A DNA stretch of 9,475 bases from an uncultured Solirubrobacteraceae bacterium (GCA_902806215.1 CADCVT010000057.1:1-9475); one strand, 5' to 3'; shown: positions 1-5,811, counted from the first letter of the stretch. Notes: generated by a model not told the origin, from the letters alone. Program-made: numbers and translations.

Positions 1-662
1 AGGCGCGGGACGACGACCCGGGCGAGCACGACGACGAGGGCCAGCGCGCCGGCCCCGAGCGCGAGGACCCGGACCGGCGACGCGTCGCCACCCTGGAGCG
101 CGACGGCGACGGCGAGCAGCGGCCAGACGAGCACCTCCTGCGCCGCGGCGGCGGCGAGCGCGACCCGGCCGGCGGGCGTCCCGCGCAGCCCGCGGCCCTC
201 GACGATCCGCGACAGCACCGGGAACGCGGTGACCGCGATCGCGGTGCCGAGGAACAGCGTGAACGGCAGCAGCGGCGGGTCGCTCTCGACGCTCGGGTGG
301 ACGACCAGCGCGAGCCCCGCGCCCGCGAGCCACGGCACGGCGAAGGAGGCGACGCCGACGAGTGCGACGGCGCGGCCCTCGCGTCGCAGCGAGCGCAGGT
401 CGAGGCCGGCGCCGACCACGAACAGGTACGCGACGAGCGCCACCTCGCCCAGGCGTTTGAGGACGTCGCGCGCCTCCGGCGTGAACAGCGCGCCCGAGGG
501 ATCGCCCGGCAGCGCGCCGAGCACCGACGCGCCGAGAACGAGCCCGGCGAGTACCTCCGCCATGACCGGCGGCTGCGCCGCGCGGGCGAGCACGCCGCGA
601 AGCAGCCGCGCCACCGCGACGATGAGCACCAGATCGATGACGACGAGGCCGGCCGTCCGCAC
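1..662 (-). CDS. CPA2-family cation/proton antiporter, N-terminal part (runs off the left edge)
   Basis: The minus-strand frame is open from just after the stop at 726-728 to base 1; about 220 residues are visible and the C-terminus lies outside. It reads as a monovalent cation/proton antiporter of the CPA2 (Kef/NapA-like) membrane family. Hydrophobic helices start at once (residues 6-20). The family signature QPPVMAEVLAGLVLG is at residues 30-44, FVVGAGLDL at 81-89, and TAIAVTAFPVLSRI at 140-153. In the helix that normally carries the ion-binding DD, ND or QD pair, Q175-E176 is found (AAAAQEVLVWPLL). The start is taken as GTG at 662-660, the only usual start codon between the in-frame upstream stop and the first helix; no clear ribosome binding site precedes it. 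It follows the nucleotidyltransferase gene by 63 bp on the same strand and may be cotranscribed with it. The family is secure from the motifs; the transported ion cannot be told. Confidence 0.88.
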   Translation of the reverse strand, partial: MRTAGLVVIDLVLIVAVARLLRGVLARAAQPPVMAEVLAGLVLGASVLGALPGDPSGALFTPEARDVLKRLGEVALVAYLFVVGAGLDLRSLRREGRAVALVGVASFAVPWLAGAGLALVVHPSVESDPPLLPFTLFLGTAIAVTAFPVLSRIVEGRGLRGTPAGRVALAAAAAQEVLVWPLLAVAVALQGGDASPVRVLALGAGALALVVVLARVVVPR

Positions 663-725
663 CGAAGGGGTACGGCGGGGCCGGCCCGAGCGCGCGACGG
701 CAACGCGCCCGGTCCTGCCGAGCGG

Positions 726-1508
726 CTAGGCCCAGCTCTCCTCGTACGCCTCCACGAGGAAGCGGTCGACCGCGTCGCGATCGGCGTCCTCGGGGACGTC
801 GCTGTCGCGCACCGCCTGCTCGAGCCGCGCGGTCGTCGCGTCGATCTCGGCGACGATCTCGTCGAGCGTCGGCTCGCCGCGGCGCACGCGCATGAGCAGC
901 TCGCGCTGCGGCTCGGGCACCGGGAGGGTGATCCGGCCGGTGGTCAGCAGCTCGTGGCCCTGCGCGCCGATGCGCAGCGAGTGCATCGCGTACTTCGTGT
1001 CGTAGCCGTGCTCGCGGGAGCGCTCGCGCGTCCGCGTCGCGTGCCGCTCGCCGAGGAGCCCCCGCCGCTGCGCCTCGAGGTAGCCGAGGAACGCGCGGCC
1101 GGTCCGCCGGGAGACGAACGCCGGAGCGAGCGCCTGGAGCCGCTCGCCGAGCGACGTGCGCGAGACGACGTGCTCGCCGTCGGAGACGAAGAGCAGGAGC
1201 AGCACGGTCGGCGAGCCCTTGAGCGCGAGCCGGCAGTACTTGCGCAGGCCGTAGACGACGAGGTCGAGGTCGCCGGGACCGCTCGGGTCCCCCTCGGCCT
1301 GCGTCCGGTAGACGTAGTGCTCGAACTCGCGCAGCCCGAGCACGTACTCGCGCGGCTCGACGCAGACGGCCATCTCGTCGCGGTCGTCGGTGCCGGGGTT
1401 GTTCAGGCCGTGCAGCTGCGAGCCGACGACGGCACGCAGGATCGTGCCCTCCTCGGCGATCCGCCGCGCGACCTCCCGATCGCGCTCCTTGCTCCTGACC
1501 AACGGCAT
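726..1508 (-). CDS. Predicted nucleotidyltransferase of the PF10127 (RlaP-like, DNA polymerase beta) superfamily
   Basis: The protein has 260 residues. It carries the pol-beta-type nucleotidyltransferase signature G29-S30...G34 followed by T40-D41-D42-R43-D44, giving the two metal-binding aspartates D42 and D44, and a third acidic position at D82 in PGDLDLVVYGLRKYCRLALKG, all typical of PF10127. The later stretch with YDTKYAMHSLRIG and a GEPTLDEI element also fits that family. Such enzymes transfer nucleotides to an RNA, protein or small-molecule acceptor, but the substrate is unknown; a phage-type homologue is associated with RNA ligase. The start ATG at 1508 is supported by a TACGCT box ending six bases upstream, consistent with a leaderless transcript. 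It lies 51 bp downstream of egtD and 63 bp upstream of the antiporter. A link to ergothioneine is not shown by anything in the protein. Confidence 0.85.
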   Translation of the reverse strand: MPLVRSKERDREVARRIAEEGTILRAVVGSQLHGLNNPGTDDRDEMAVCVEPREYVLGLREFEHYVYRTQAEGDPSGPGDLDLVVYGLRKYCRLALKGSPTVLLLLFVSDGEHVVSRTSLGERLQALAPAFVSRRTGRAFLGYLEAQRRGLLGERHATRTRERSREHGYDTKYAMHSLRIGAQGHELLTTGRITLPVPEPQRELLMRVRRGEPTLDEIVAEIDATTARLEQAVRDSDVPEDADRDAVDRFLVEAYEESWA

Positions 1509-1514
1509 CGCGGC

Positions 1515-1520
1515 AGCGTA
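1515..1520 (-). promoter_or_regulatory. Probable -10 box (TACGCT) for the nucleotidyltransferase gene
   Basis: On the minus strand TACGCT fits the actinobacterial TAnnnT -10 pattern and ends six bases before the ATG at 1508, so transcription would begin at or next to the start codon. No convincing -35 is visible. The same hexamer stands seven bases before the DMT transporter start. Confidence 0.45.
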
Positions 1521-1527
1521 GAGCCGG

Positions 1528-1549
1528 CACCGCGCAGCCCGAGCGCGTG
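1528..1549 (-). terminator. Weak hairpin between egtD and the nucleotidyltransferase gene
   Basis: Arms CACGCGC and GCGCG(G)TG, with one bulged G, flank a seven-base loop on the minus strand, just after the egtD stop. There is no T-run after it, so termination is only possible, not likely. Confidence 0.2.
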
Positions 1550-1559
1550 GGTTCGAGCC

Positions 1560-2534
1560 TCAGCCCGCCGGCCGCGCGAGCGTCACCGCGAAGAGGTCCT
1601 CCGGGTCGGTGTAGAAGCCGGCCGCGTCGAGGCCCGCGGCCTCGAGGTCGGCGGTCAGGCGCGCCGGGGTGAACTTCGCGCTGATCTCCGTGCGCATCTC
1701 CTCGCGCGCGGCGAAGTGGACGTCGAGGTCGAGCGCCTCGACGCGCACGGTCTGGTGGGCCCGCGAGCGCAGCCGCATCTCGATCCACTCGTGCTCGGTG
1801 TCGAAGAACGCGACGTGGTCGAACGCGTCGACGTCGAAGTCGGCGCCGAGCTCGCGGTTGAGCACGTGCAGGACGTTCTTGTTGAACTCGGCGGTCACGC
1901 CGGCCGCGTCGTCGTAGGCGGCCTCGAGCACGGCGGGCGCCTTGACGAGGTCCGTGCCGAGCAGCAGCGCGTCGTCCGGGCCGAGCTGGCCCGCGATGTG
2001 CCGCAGGAAGCGCCGCCGAGCTCCCGGCAGGAAGTTGCCGATCGTCCCGCCGAGGAACACGACGAGCCTCGGCCCCGACGGCGGCGGGAGGTGGCTGAGG
2101 TGGCGCTCGAAGTCGCCGACGAGCCCGTGCACCGCGAGCCCCGGGTACTCGAGCACGAGCTGCTCCGCGCACGCGGCGACGGTCGACGCGGACACGTCGA
2201 CCGGCACGTAGCGCTCGAGCGTCTCCGCGGCGCGCAGCGCGTCGAGCAGCACGCGGGTCTTCGTCGCGTAGCCGGCGCCGAGCTCGACGAGTTCCGAGGC
2301 GCCGGTCGCCGAAGCGATCTCCGCCGCCCGCGCGTGCAGGATCGCCCGCTCGGTCCGCGTCGGGTAGTACTCGGGCAGCTCGCAGATCTGCTCGAACAGC
2401 TCCGACCCGCGCGTGTCGTAGAAGTGCTTGGGCGGGAGCTCCTTGAACGGCCGCGTGAGCCCGTCGAGGACGTCCTCGGCCAGCGTGCGCTCACCGCTCT
2501 CGTTCAGGCGCTCGTCGATCTGGACGGTGGTCAT
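1560..2534 (-). CDS. egtD: L-histidine N(alpha)-methyltransferase EgtD
   Basis: This 324-residue cytoplasmic enzyme uses three S-adenosylmethionine to convert L-histidine to hercynine, the first committed step of ergothioneine synthesis. Length matches mycobacterial EgtD (about 321). The SAM-binding loop is LVELGAGYATKTRVLL (residues 82-97), followed by PVDVS at 111-115 and GD at 140-141. Residues that bind histidine in the Mycobacterium smegmatis enzyme (Y56, N166, Y206, E282, S284) appear shifted by one: Y57 in PEYYPTR, N167 in GTIGNF, Y207 in EAAYDD, and E283 and S285 in RTEISAKF. The open frame extends far upstream, but the start is ATG at 2534 because it has an AAGGAG site five bases ahead and overlaps the egtB stop as ATGA. 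The two genes are therefore translationally coupled. Confidence 0.96.
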   Translation of the reverse strand: MTTVQIDERLNESGERTLAEDVLDGLTRPFKELPPKHFYDTRGSELFEQICELPEYYPTRTERAILHARAAEIASATGASELVELGAGYATKTRVLLDALRAAETLERYVPVDVSASTVAACAEQLVLEYPGLAVHGLVGDFERHLSHLPPPSGPRLVVFLGGTIGNFLPGARRRFLRHIAGQLGPDDALLLGTDLVKAPAVLEAAYDDAAGVTAEFNKNVLHVLNRELGADFDVDAFDHVAFFDTEHEWIEMRLRSRAHQTVRVEALDLDVHFAAREEMRTEISAKFTPARLTADLEAAGLDAAGFYTDPEDLFAVTLARPAG

Positions 2535-3607
2535 GAGGTCTCCTTGACGAGTCGCAGGCCACTGAAGATCTGCCGCCGCTGCGGCAGATCCCAGTTGCGG
2601 AAGGTGCGCGTGGCAACGCGCGGCGAGGCAGCCCACGATCCGCCGCGCAGCACGCGGTGGCTGCGGCGGAAGAACACCTGGCTGTACTCGGGGTACGGGT
2701 ACGCCGAGAAGCCGGGGTAGCCGTCGAACTCGGTCGACGTCCACTCCCACACCAGTCCGACTCCGTCGAGAGCCGTCCCGTGGTTCCAGGTCGCCGCCCT
2801 CTCCCACTCCACCTCGGTGGGGAGCCGGGCCCCGAGGCTTCGCGCGAAGGCGTCGGCCTCGAACCACGAGACGTGCTGGACGGGATGCTCGTCGGCACCC
2901 GTCCAGGCGAGAGGGTGCGTGATGTCGTACTCCTCCTTCCACGACCACCCCTCGTCGCTCCACCACTCGCGCCGCACGTAGCCGCCGCCTTCGACGAAGG
3001 AGAGGAACGTCGCGTTGGTGATGGGGGTGCGTGTGATGCGGAAGGACGGGACCTCGACCTCGTGCTGCGGACGCTCGTTGTCGTAGGCGAAGCCGTCGTC
3101 GCCGGCGCCCATGAGGAACGCGCCGGCGGGGATCTCGAGGAAGTCGGGCTCGCCGGCGAAGGACGGCATCGCCGACGGGAAGCCGCCGCTGCGCCCGCCG
3201 AGGAAGAGCGCCTGGCGCATGGTCTCGGTGTGCTGGAGCTCGTGGCGCAGGACGAGCTCGTGCAGGTCGCTCGGCCCGCGATCGGCCAGCACGCTCAGCG
3301 TGCGCGACCGGACGCGCTCCAGGTACTCGCCGGCCCCGTCGCGGTCGAGCAGCTCGACCTCGGCCCGCGCGGCGCGCGGCGTCTCGAACGCGTCGTAGAC
3401 CGCCGCCAGGTCCTCGCGCAGGAGCGGCTCGCCCGCCAGCCGGTGGACGCACCACAGGTCCTCGTAGGCCGCGATGTGCCCGAGGTCCCACACGAGCGGC
3501 GACATGATCGGCGCGAGCGGCTCGTGCAGCGTCTCGTGGTCGAGGCCGTCGACCAGCCGCAACGTCCGGTCGCGCGTGTCGCGCAGGGTGTCCGGGAGAG
3601 CAGCCAT
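2531..3607 (-). CDS. egtB: EgtB-type sulfoxide synthase (ergothioneine biosynthesis)
   Basis: This 358-residue protein is a nonheme-iron enzyme that joins hercynine to a thiol donor with O2, forming the C-S bond of ergothioneine as a sulfoxide. It has an N-terminal DinB-like iron-binding domain (about 5-135) and a C-terminal FGE/SUMF1 domain (about 155-355). The three iron ligands are visible: H44 in WDLGHIA, and H122 and H126 in RHELQHTETM. The second domain shows PAGAFLMG (160-167), PVQHVSWFEADAF (242-254), RLPTEVEWERAA and RVLRGGSW (318-325). It is about 70 residues shorter than mycobacterial EgtB (roughly 430), and I do not see the conserved arginine-rich segment between the first histidine and the HxxxH that binds gamma-glutamylcysteine in mycobacterial enzymes. 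The thiol donor may therefore differ. The ATG at 3607 has no strong ribosome binding site. Coupling to egtD supports the assignment. Confidence 0.92.
   Translation of the reverse strand: MAALPDTLRDTRDRTLRLVDGLDHETLHEPLAPIMSPLVWDLGHIAAYEDLWCVHRLAGEPLLREDLAAVYDAFETPRAARAEVELLDRDGAGEYLERVRSRTLSVLADRGPSDLHELVLRHELQHTETMRQALFLGGRSGGFPSAMPSFAGEPDFLEIPAGAFLMGAGDDGFAYDNERPQHEVEVPSFRITRTPITNATFLSFVEGGGYVRREWWSDEGWSWKEEYDITHPLAWTGADEHPVQHVSWFEADAFARSLGARLPTEVEWERAATWNHGTALDGVGLVWEWTSTEFDGYPGFSAYPYPEYSQVFFRRSHRVLRGGSWAASPRVATRTFRNWDLPQRRQIFSGLRLVKETS
2540..2545 (-). promoter_or_regulatory. Ribosome binding site of egtD
   Basis: AAGGAG on the minus strand lies five bases upstream of the ATG at 2534, inside the end of egtB. 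It fixes the egtD start, in a frame that stays open far upstream. Confidence 0.8.
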
Positions 3608-3611
3608 GTGC

Positions 3612-3628
3612 CGTTGCTACGCAACGTA
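3612..3628 (-). promoter_or_regulatory. Candidate egtB -10 box overlapped by a perfect 15-bp palindrome
   Basis: CGTTGC-TAC-GCAACG at 3612-3626 is a perfect inverted repeat in the 56-bp gap between the regulator gene and egtB. On the minus strand a TACGTT hexamer (3628-3623), fitting TAnnnT, overlaps its outer arm, so a protein bound to the palindrome would block that promoter. No clear -35 is seen. The position just before egtB and just after a winged-helix regulator gene suggests an operator, which is inference. Confidence 0.4.
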
Positions 3629-3663
3629 CCGGGTCTCTGGATCGCCCTGCGGCGTTTCGCTGC

Positions 3664-4227
3664 TCAGGCGCGCTCGAAGTGCGCGAGCGTGAGGACGCTG
3701 GAGATCGTCGTCGCGTCCGTGGATGTCCGCTCCTGGAGGTCCATCGCCAGCGCCAGCACGCCGGCCAGCATCGCGTTGACCTCGCTCCACCCGGCCTCGT
3801 CGAGTTCGAGCTGCACGGACGACAGATGCCGGTCGGTCCGCGCGTCGAACGTCCCGTCGCGCACCGATGCCGCCGCCATCTCGATGAACCCGTCGAGCGC
3901 CACCGCGGTCACCGAGTCGCGGACGTTCGGCGGCAGCGCGGCCCAGTCGTCATCGGACAGCTCGGCCCTGCGCAGCGGGCGGTAGAAGTGCTGGACGGCG
4001 CCGCGCCGGTACTTCGTGTCGGCCAGCTCGATGCAGCCGAGCTCCTCGAGCGTGCGCACGTGGTAGCTCACGACGCCGAGCGACTCGCCGAGCTTGTCGG
4101 CGATGTCCTTGGGGCTCGTGACCCCCCGGTTCATCTCGCGCAGGATCTGCAGGCGAAGAGGGTGGGAGAGCGCCTTGAGGTAGGCAGCGTGATCTGCGCT
4201 CGACTTCAGCTCGCCCTGGGTCGCCAT
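3664..4227 (-). CDS. ArsR-like winged helix-turn-helix transcriptional regulator
   Basis: With the start chosen here the protein has 187 residues. The DNA-binding domain covers about residues 13-85: a first helix with LKALSHPLRLQILREM (16-31), the helix-turn-helix SPKDIADKLGESLGVVSYHVRTLEELG (38-64), and a wing with YRRGAVQHFYR (73-83). This is the HTH_20/ArsR type. No cysteine cluster for metal sensing is present; the C-terminal half (about 90-187) is helical and of unknown ligand. The frame also opens at TTG 4266 and ATG 4242, but those codons lie in the -35 and -10 of a good promoter, so ATG 4227 is preferred. It is codirectional with egtB (56 bp gap) and could control it, or itself. The target genes are inference. 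Confidence 0.85.
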   Translation of the reverse strand: MATQGELKSSADHAAYLKALSHPLRLQILREMNRGVTSPKDIADKLGESLGVVSYHVRTLEELGCIELADTKYRRGAVQHFYRPLRRAELSDDDWAALPPNVRDSVTAVALDGFIEMAAASVRDGTFDARTDRHLSSVQLELDEAGWSEVNAMLAGVLALAMDLQERTSTDATTISSVLTLAHFERA

Positions 4228-4231
4228 GAGA

Positions 4232-4266
4232 TCGCTGACCATAGTGAGCGACTTTTCAGCTAACAA
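4232..4266 (-). promoter_or_regulatory. Promoter of the ArsR-like regulator with an overlapping imperfect palindrome
   Basis: On the minus strand TTGTTA (4266-4261), a 17-base spacer and TATGGT (4243-4238) match a sigma-70 promoter in four of six bases at each box, in an AT-rich island. The -10 is centred in the inverted repeat TCGCTCAC-TATG-GTCAGCGA (4251-4232), seven of eight arm bases pairing. This layout is typical of an autoregulated operator. Transcription would start about 4231, only a few bases before the ATG at 4227. Confidence 0.55.
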
Positions 4267-4270
4267 GCTG

Positions 4271-4299
4271 CGGTGAGTCCGAAGGAGCTCACCGGTGAG
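4271..4299. promoter_or_regulatory. Hairpin and palindrome between the DMT and regulator genes
   Basis: CGGTGAG (4271-4277) pairs with CTCACCG (4288-4294), and the inner TCC/GGA extends the stem around a GAA loop with one bulged base. The same arm is repeated directly at 4293-4299, making the perfect palindrome CTCACCGGTGAG (4288-4299). It fills the 52-bp gap after the DMT transporter stop and ends just before the regulator's -35. It may be a factor-binding site or a stop signal for the upstream transcript; there is no T-run. Confidence 0.4.
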
Positions 4300-4318
4300 A
4301 GGAATCTCAGCGGAGCGG

Positions 4319-5206
4319 TCAGGAAGCGGGCGCTGGTTCCGGCGCGGGTGGCCGCGGCTCCGGGGGCGGCGTCAGCGCCGCCGCGGTGATGACGAGGACG
4401 AACGCCAGCAGCCGCACCGCGAGCCCGAGCGGGTCCTCGGGCAGCGGCTCTTGGAAGACGATCGGGCCGGCCGCGATGGTGATGACGTTCGCGGCCGCGC
4501 TGGTCACGGCGATGACGGCGACCGCGCCGCCGATCTGGAGGCTGCGAGCGCTGACGAGCAGGCCGAGGAGCGACAGGATCAGGATCACCAGTGCGAGCGG
4601 GTGCAGCAGCACGCCGGCGCCGCGCTCGTCGAGCGAGCCGCTGAGGGCCTTGATCGAGACGTCCGACGCGCCCCAGATGAGCCCGGCCGACGCCGCGAGG
4701 TACGGAGCGGCGCGGTGTCCGGCGCTGCGCGAGAGCGGGACGAGCGCGAGCCCGACGCCGAGCGCGAGCCCCGCGTAGACGGCGAGGGTCGCGGCGTCGT
4801 AGTCGGAGTGGGCCTTGTCGCCGGTGCCCGAGAGCGTCGCGGCGAGGAACGCGAGGCCGATCGCCGTCAGCGCGACGCCGATCCACTCGCGCCGCGTGAC
4901 GTTCTGCCCGAACAGGCGGTCAGCGATGACCGTCAGCAGCACGAGGCCGCCCGCGATCGTCGACTGCACGAGCGAGATCGGCGCGAGCGCGAGCGCCGCT
5001 ACGTGGAAGCCCCACGAGCACATCGCCACGACGATCCCGAGGACGTACCAGGGCGAGCTGAACAGGGCGATCGAGCTCGAGATCGGCCGGGAGAACTCCA
5101 CCGCGGGCGCGTTCACCGAGCCGCGGTGCTTGTAGAGGAAGCCGATGATCGACGTGAGCGCGGTGGCCACGGCGAAGAGCAGGCCGAGCTGGACCGAGAA
5201 GCTCAC
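4319..5206 (-). CDS. DMT-superfamily (EamA/NIPA-like) membrane transporter
   Basis: This 295-residue inner-membrane protein has about nine hydrophobic segments (near residues 4-24, 54-73, 77-95, 108-126, 139-157, 168-182, 200-220, 225-250 and 262-279), matching the two-fold repeated drug/metabolite transporter fold. WYVLGIVVAMCSWGFHVAALALAPISLVQ followed by a TRREWIGVALTAIG element resembles the NIPA-like/EamA branch. A proline-rich tail, PPPEPRPPAPEP-like, closes it at 280-293. The frame is open further upstream (ATG 5335 and 5293), but those residues are hydrophilic and would overlap the divergent promoter. GTG 5206 starts at the first membrane helix and has a TACGCT box seven bases ahead. 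The substrate is unknown. The gene diverges from the ACT-domain operon. Confidence 0.82.
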   Translation of the reverse strand: MSFSVQLGLLFAVATALTSIIGFLYKHRGSVNAPAVEFSRPISSSIALFSSPWYVLGIVVAMCSWGFHVAALALAPISLVQSTIAGGLVLLTVIADRLFGQNVTRREWIGVALTAIGLAFLAATLSGTGDKAHSDYDAATLAVYAGLALGVGLALVPLSRSAGHRAAPYLAASAGLIWGASDVSIKALSGSLDERGAGVLLHPLALVILILSLLGLLVSARSLQIGGAVAVIAVTSAAANVITIAAGPIVFQEPLPEDPLGLAVRLLAFVLVITAAALTPPPEPRPPAPEPAPAS

Positions 5207-5213
5207 GGGACCG

Positions 5214-5219
5214 AGCGTA
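5214..5219 (-). promoter_or_regulatory. Probable -10 box (TACGCT) for the DMT transporter
   Basis: TACGCT on the minus strand ends seven bases before the GTG at 5206, again the spacing expected for a leaderless transcript. It supports the shorter protein start. Confidence 0.45.
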
Positions 5220-5250
5220 GTGCCCGCTTGTGCGCGCGCTGACGACCTCC

Positions 5251-5278
5251 TTGACACGCTCGCGACAGGTGATACAAC
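5251..5278 (+). promoter_or_regulatory. Sigma-70-type promoter for the ACT-domain operon
   Basis: A perfect TTGACA (5251-5256) stands 16 bases before TACAAC (5273-5278), four of six to the -10 consensus, in a locally AT-richer stretch. Transcription would begin about 5285, leaving a leader of about 130 nt before the ATG at 5418. Confidence 0.5.
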
Positions 5279-5284
5279 GTCCTT

Positions 5285-5417
5285 CAACGACATCAGGTCA
5301 TCTCGCCGAGAGGCGGAGCCGGGTATGTCGTACACAACACGCCCCTTGCCAGGGGCGGAGCAAAAGCAGGCCAGCGCCCTCTCGCCGAGGGCGCTGATCG
5401 TTCATGGTGGTGTCCCG
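5285..5417 (+). promoter_or_regulatory. Structured 5' leader, possible riboswitch or attenuator of unknown class
   Basis: The leader holds two strong hairpins. CGCCCCT/AGGGGCG closes a TGCC loop (5340-5357), and AGCGCCCTC/GAGGGCGCT closes a TCGCC loop (5373-5395, nine perfect pairs). The ten bases TCTCGCCGAG occur twice (5301-5310 and 5380-5389), and GGCGGAGC occurs twice (5312-5319 and 5354-5361). Neither hairpin has a T-run, so control of translation or protein binding is more likely than simple termination. I compared it by eye with common riboswitch signatures (cobalamin, TPP, SAM-I, glycine, c-di-GMP, c-di-AMP, fluoride, guanidine) and saw no match. The function is inference. Confidence 0.4.
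5301..5389 (+). repeat. Direct repeats TCTCGCCGAG and GGCGGAGC in the leader
   Basis: TCTCGCCGAG lies at 5301-5310 and again at 5380-5389, the second copy inside a nine-pair hairpin. GGCGGAGC lies at 5312-5319 and 5354-5361. A further GGCGGAGC forms a hairpin before the UPF0104 gene at 6629-6636. Confidence 0.6.
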
Positions 5418-5801
5418 ATGCACCTCACCCAGCTCGACACCGACCTCGCGATCTGCAGGCTGCCCGTGCGTGACGGCGTTCCCCCGTGGTTCACCCTCGA
5501 GCCGCCGTTGACGGCCGCGGTGGTGCGCGGAGGCGAGCTGACGCTGGTCGCGCCGCAGGCGAGCGTCCCCGACGACGTGACGGCCGAGCGCGGCTGGCGG
5601 GCGATCGAGGTCACCGGGCCGCTCGACCTGACGATGACCGGCGTCATGGCCGCGCTGTCGCAGGCGCTCGCGCAGGCAGGCGTCGCGCTGTTCGCCGTCA
5701 GCTCGTACGACACCGACGTGCTGCTCGTGCGGCGCACGCAGCTGCAGGCCGCGGTGGACGCGCTGCGCGACGCGGGCCACGTGGTCGGCGATCAGCCGTA
5801 G
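5418..5801 (+). CDS. Small ACT-domain protein (ACT_7 type)
   Basis: This 127-residue protein has the layout of stand-alone actinobacterial ACT_7 proteins: an N-terminal strand MHLTQLDTDLAICRLP, a middle ERGWRAIEVTGPLDLTMTGVMAAL (about 57-80), and ALFAVSSYDTDVLLVRRTQLQAAVDAL (about 90-116), which gives the second beta-alpha-beta unit. ACT domains usually bind amino acids and control an enzyme. No catalytic domain is attached here, so the role is unknown. The frame is open upstream, but ATG 5418 is where the family's sequence starts; the region before it is the structured leader. A GGTGG lies a few bases upstream as a weak ribosome binding site. The hydrolase gene follows after 18 bp, suggesting joint expression. 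Confidence 0.82.
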   Translation: MHLTQLDTDLAICRLPVRDGVPPWFTLEPPLTAAVVRGGELTLVAPQASVPDDVTAERGWRAIEVTGPLDLTMTGVMAALSQALAQAGVALFAVSSYDTDVLLVRRTQLQAAVDALRDAGHVVGDQP

Positions 5802-5805
5802 GGCC

Positions 5806-5811
5806 TAGGAT
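5806..5811 (+). promoter_or_regulatory. Possible internal -10 box (TAGGAT) before the hydrolase gene
   Basis: TAGGAT fits TAnnnT and ends eight bases before the ATG at 5820, right after the ACT gene stop. The hydrolase may have its own leaderless transcript as well as read-through from the ACT gene. Alternatively its AGGA acts as a ribosome binding site. Confidence 0.35.

Noticed and set aside
1547..1558. TGGGTTCGAGCC resembling a tRNA T-arm
   Set aside because: The loop GTTCGAGC is tRNA-like, but the flanking bases do not form the five-pair stem, and no anticodon arm, D arm or acceptor stem is found around it. No attachment-site duplication was seen.
297..2720. Plus-strand open frame of 807 codons
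   Set aside because: It lies antisense to the antiporter, nucleotidyltransferase, egtD and part of egtB. Its translation is arginine/glutamate-rich low-complexity without any domain, as expected for a shadow frame in very GC-rich DNA.
4242..4266. Longer start of the ArsR-like regulator (TTG 4266 or ATG 4242)
   Set aside because: Both codons fall inside the probable -35 and -10, neither has a ribosome binding site, and the added residues are outside the winged-helix domain.
5246..5254. Perfect AAGGAGGT on the minus strand upstream of the DMT gene
   Set aside because: No ATG, GTG or TTG follows at usable distance in the DMT frame. The bases overlap the plus-strand TTGACA, and the protein start at GTG 5206 is better supported.
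5402..5417. GGTGGTGTCCCG before the ACT gene, faintly like a T-box or fluoride riboswitch element
   Set aside because: The match to the T-box GGTGGTACCGCG is imperfect. No specifier stem or other T-box or fluoride-switch features are visible, and the downstream gene is not a tRNA synthetase or a fluoride exporter.
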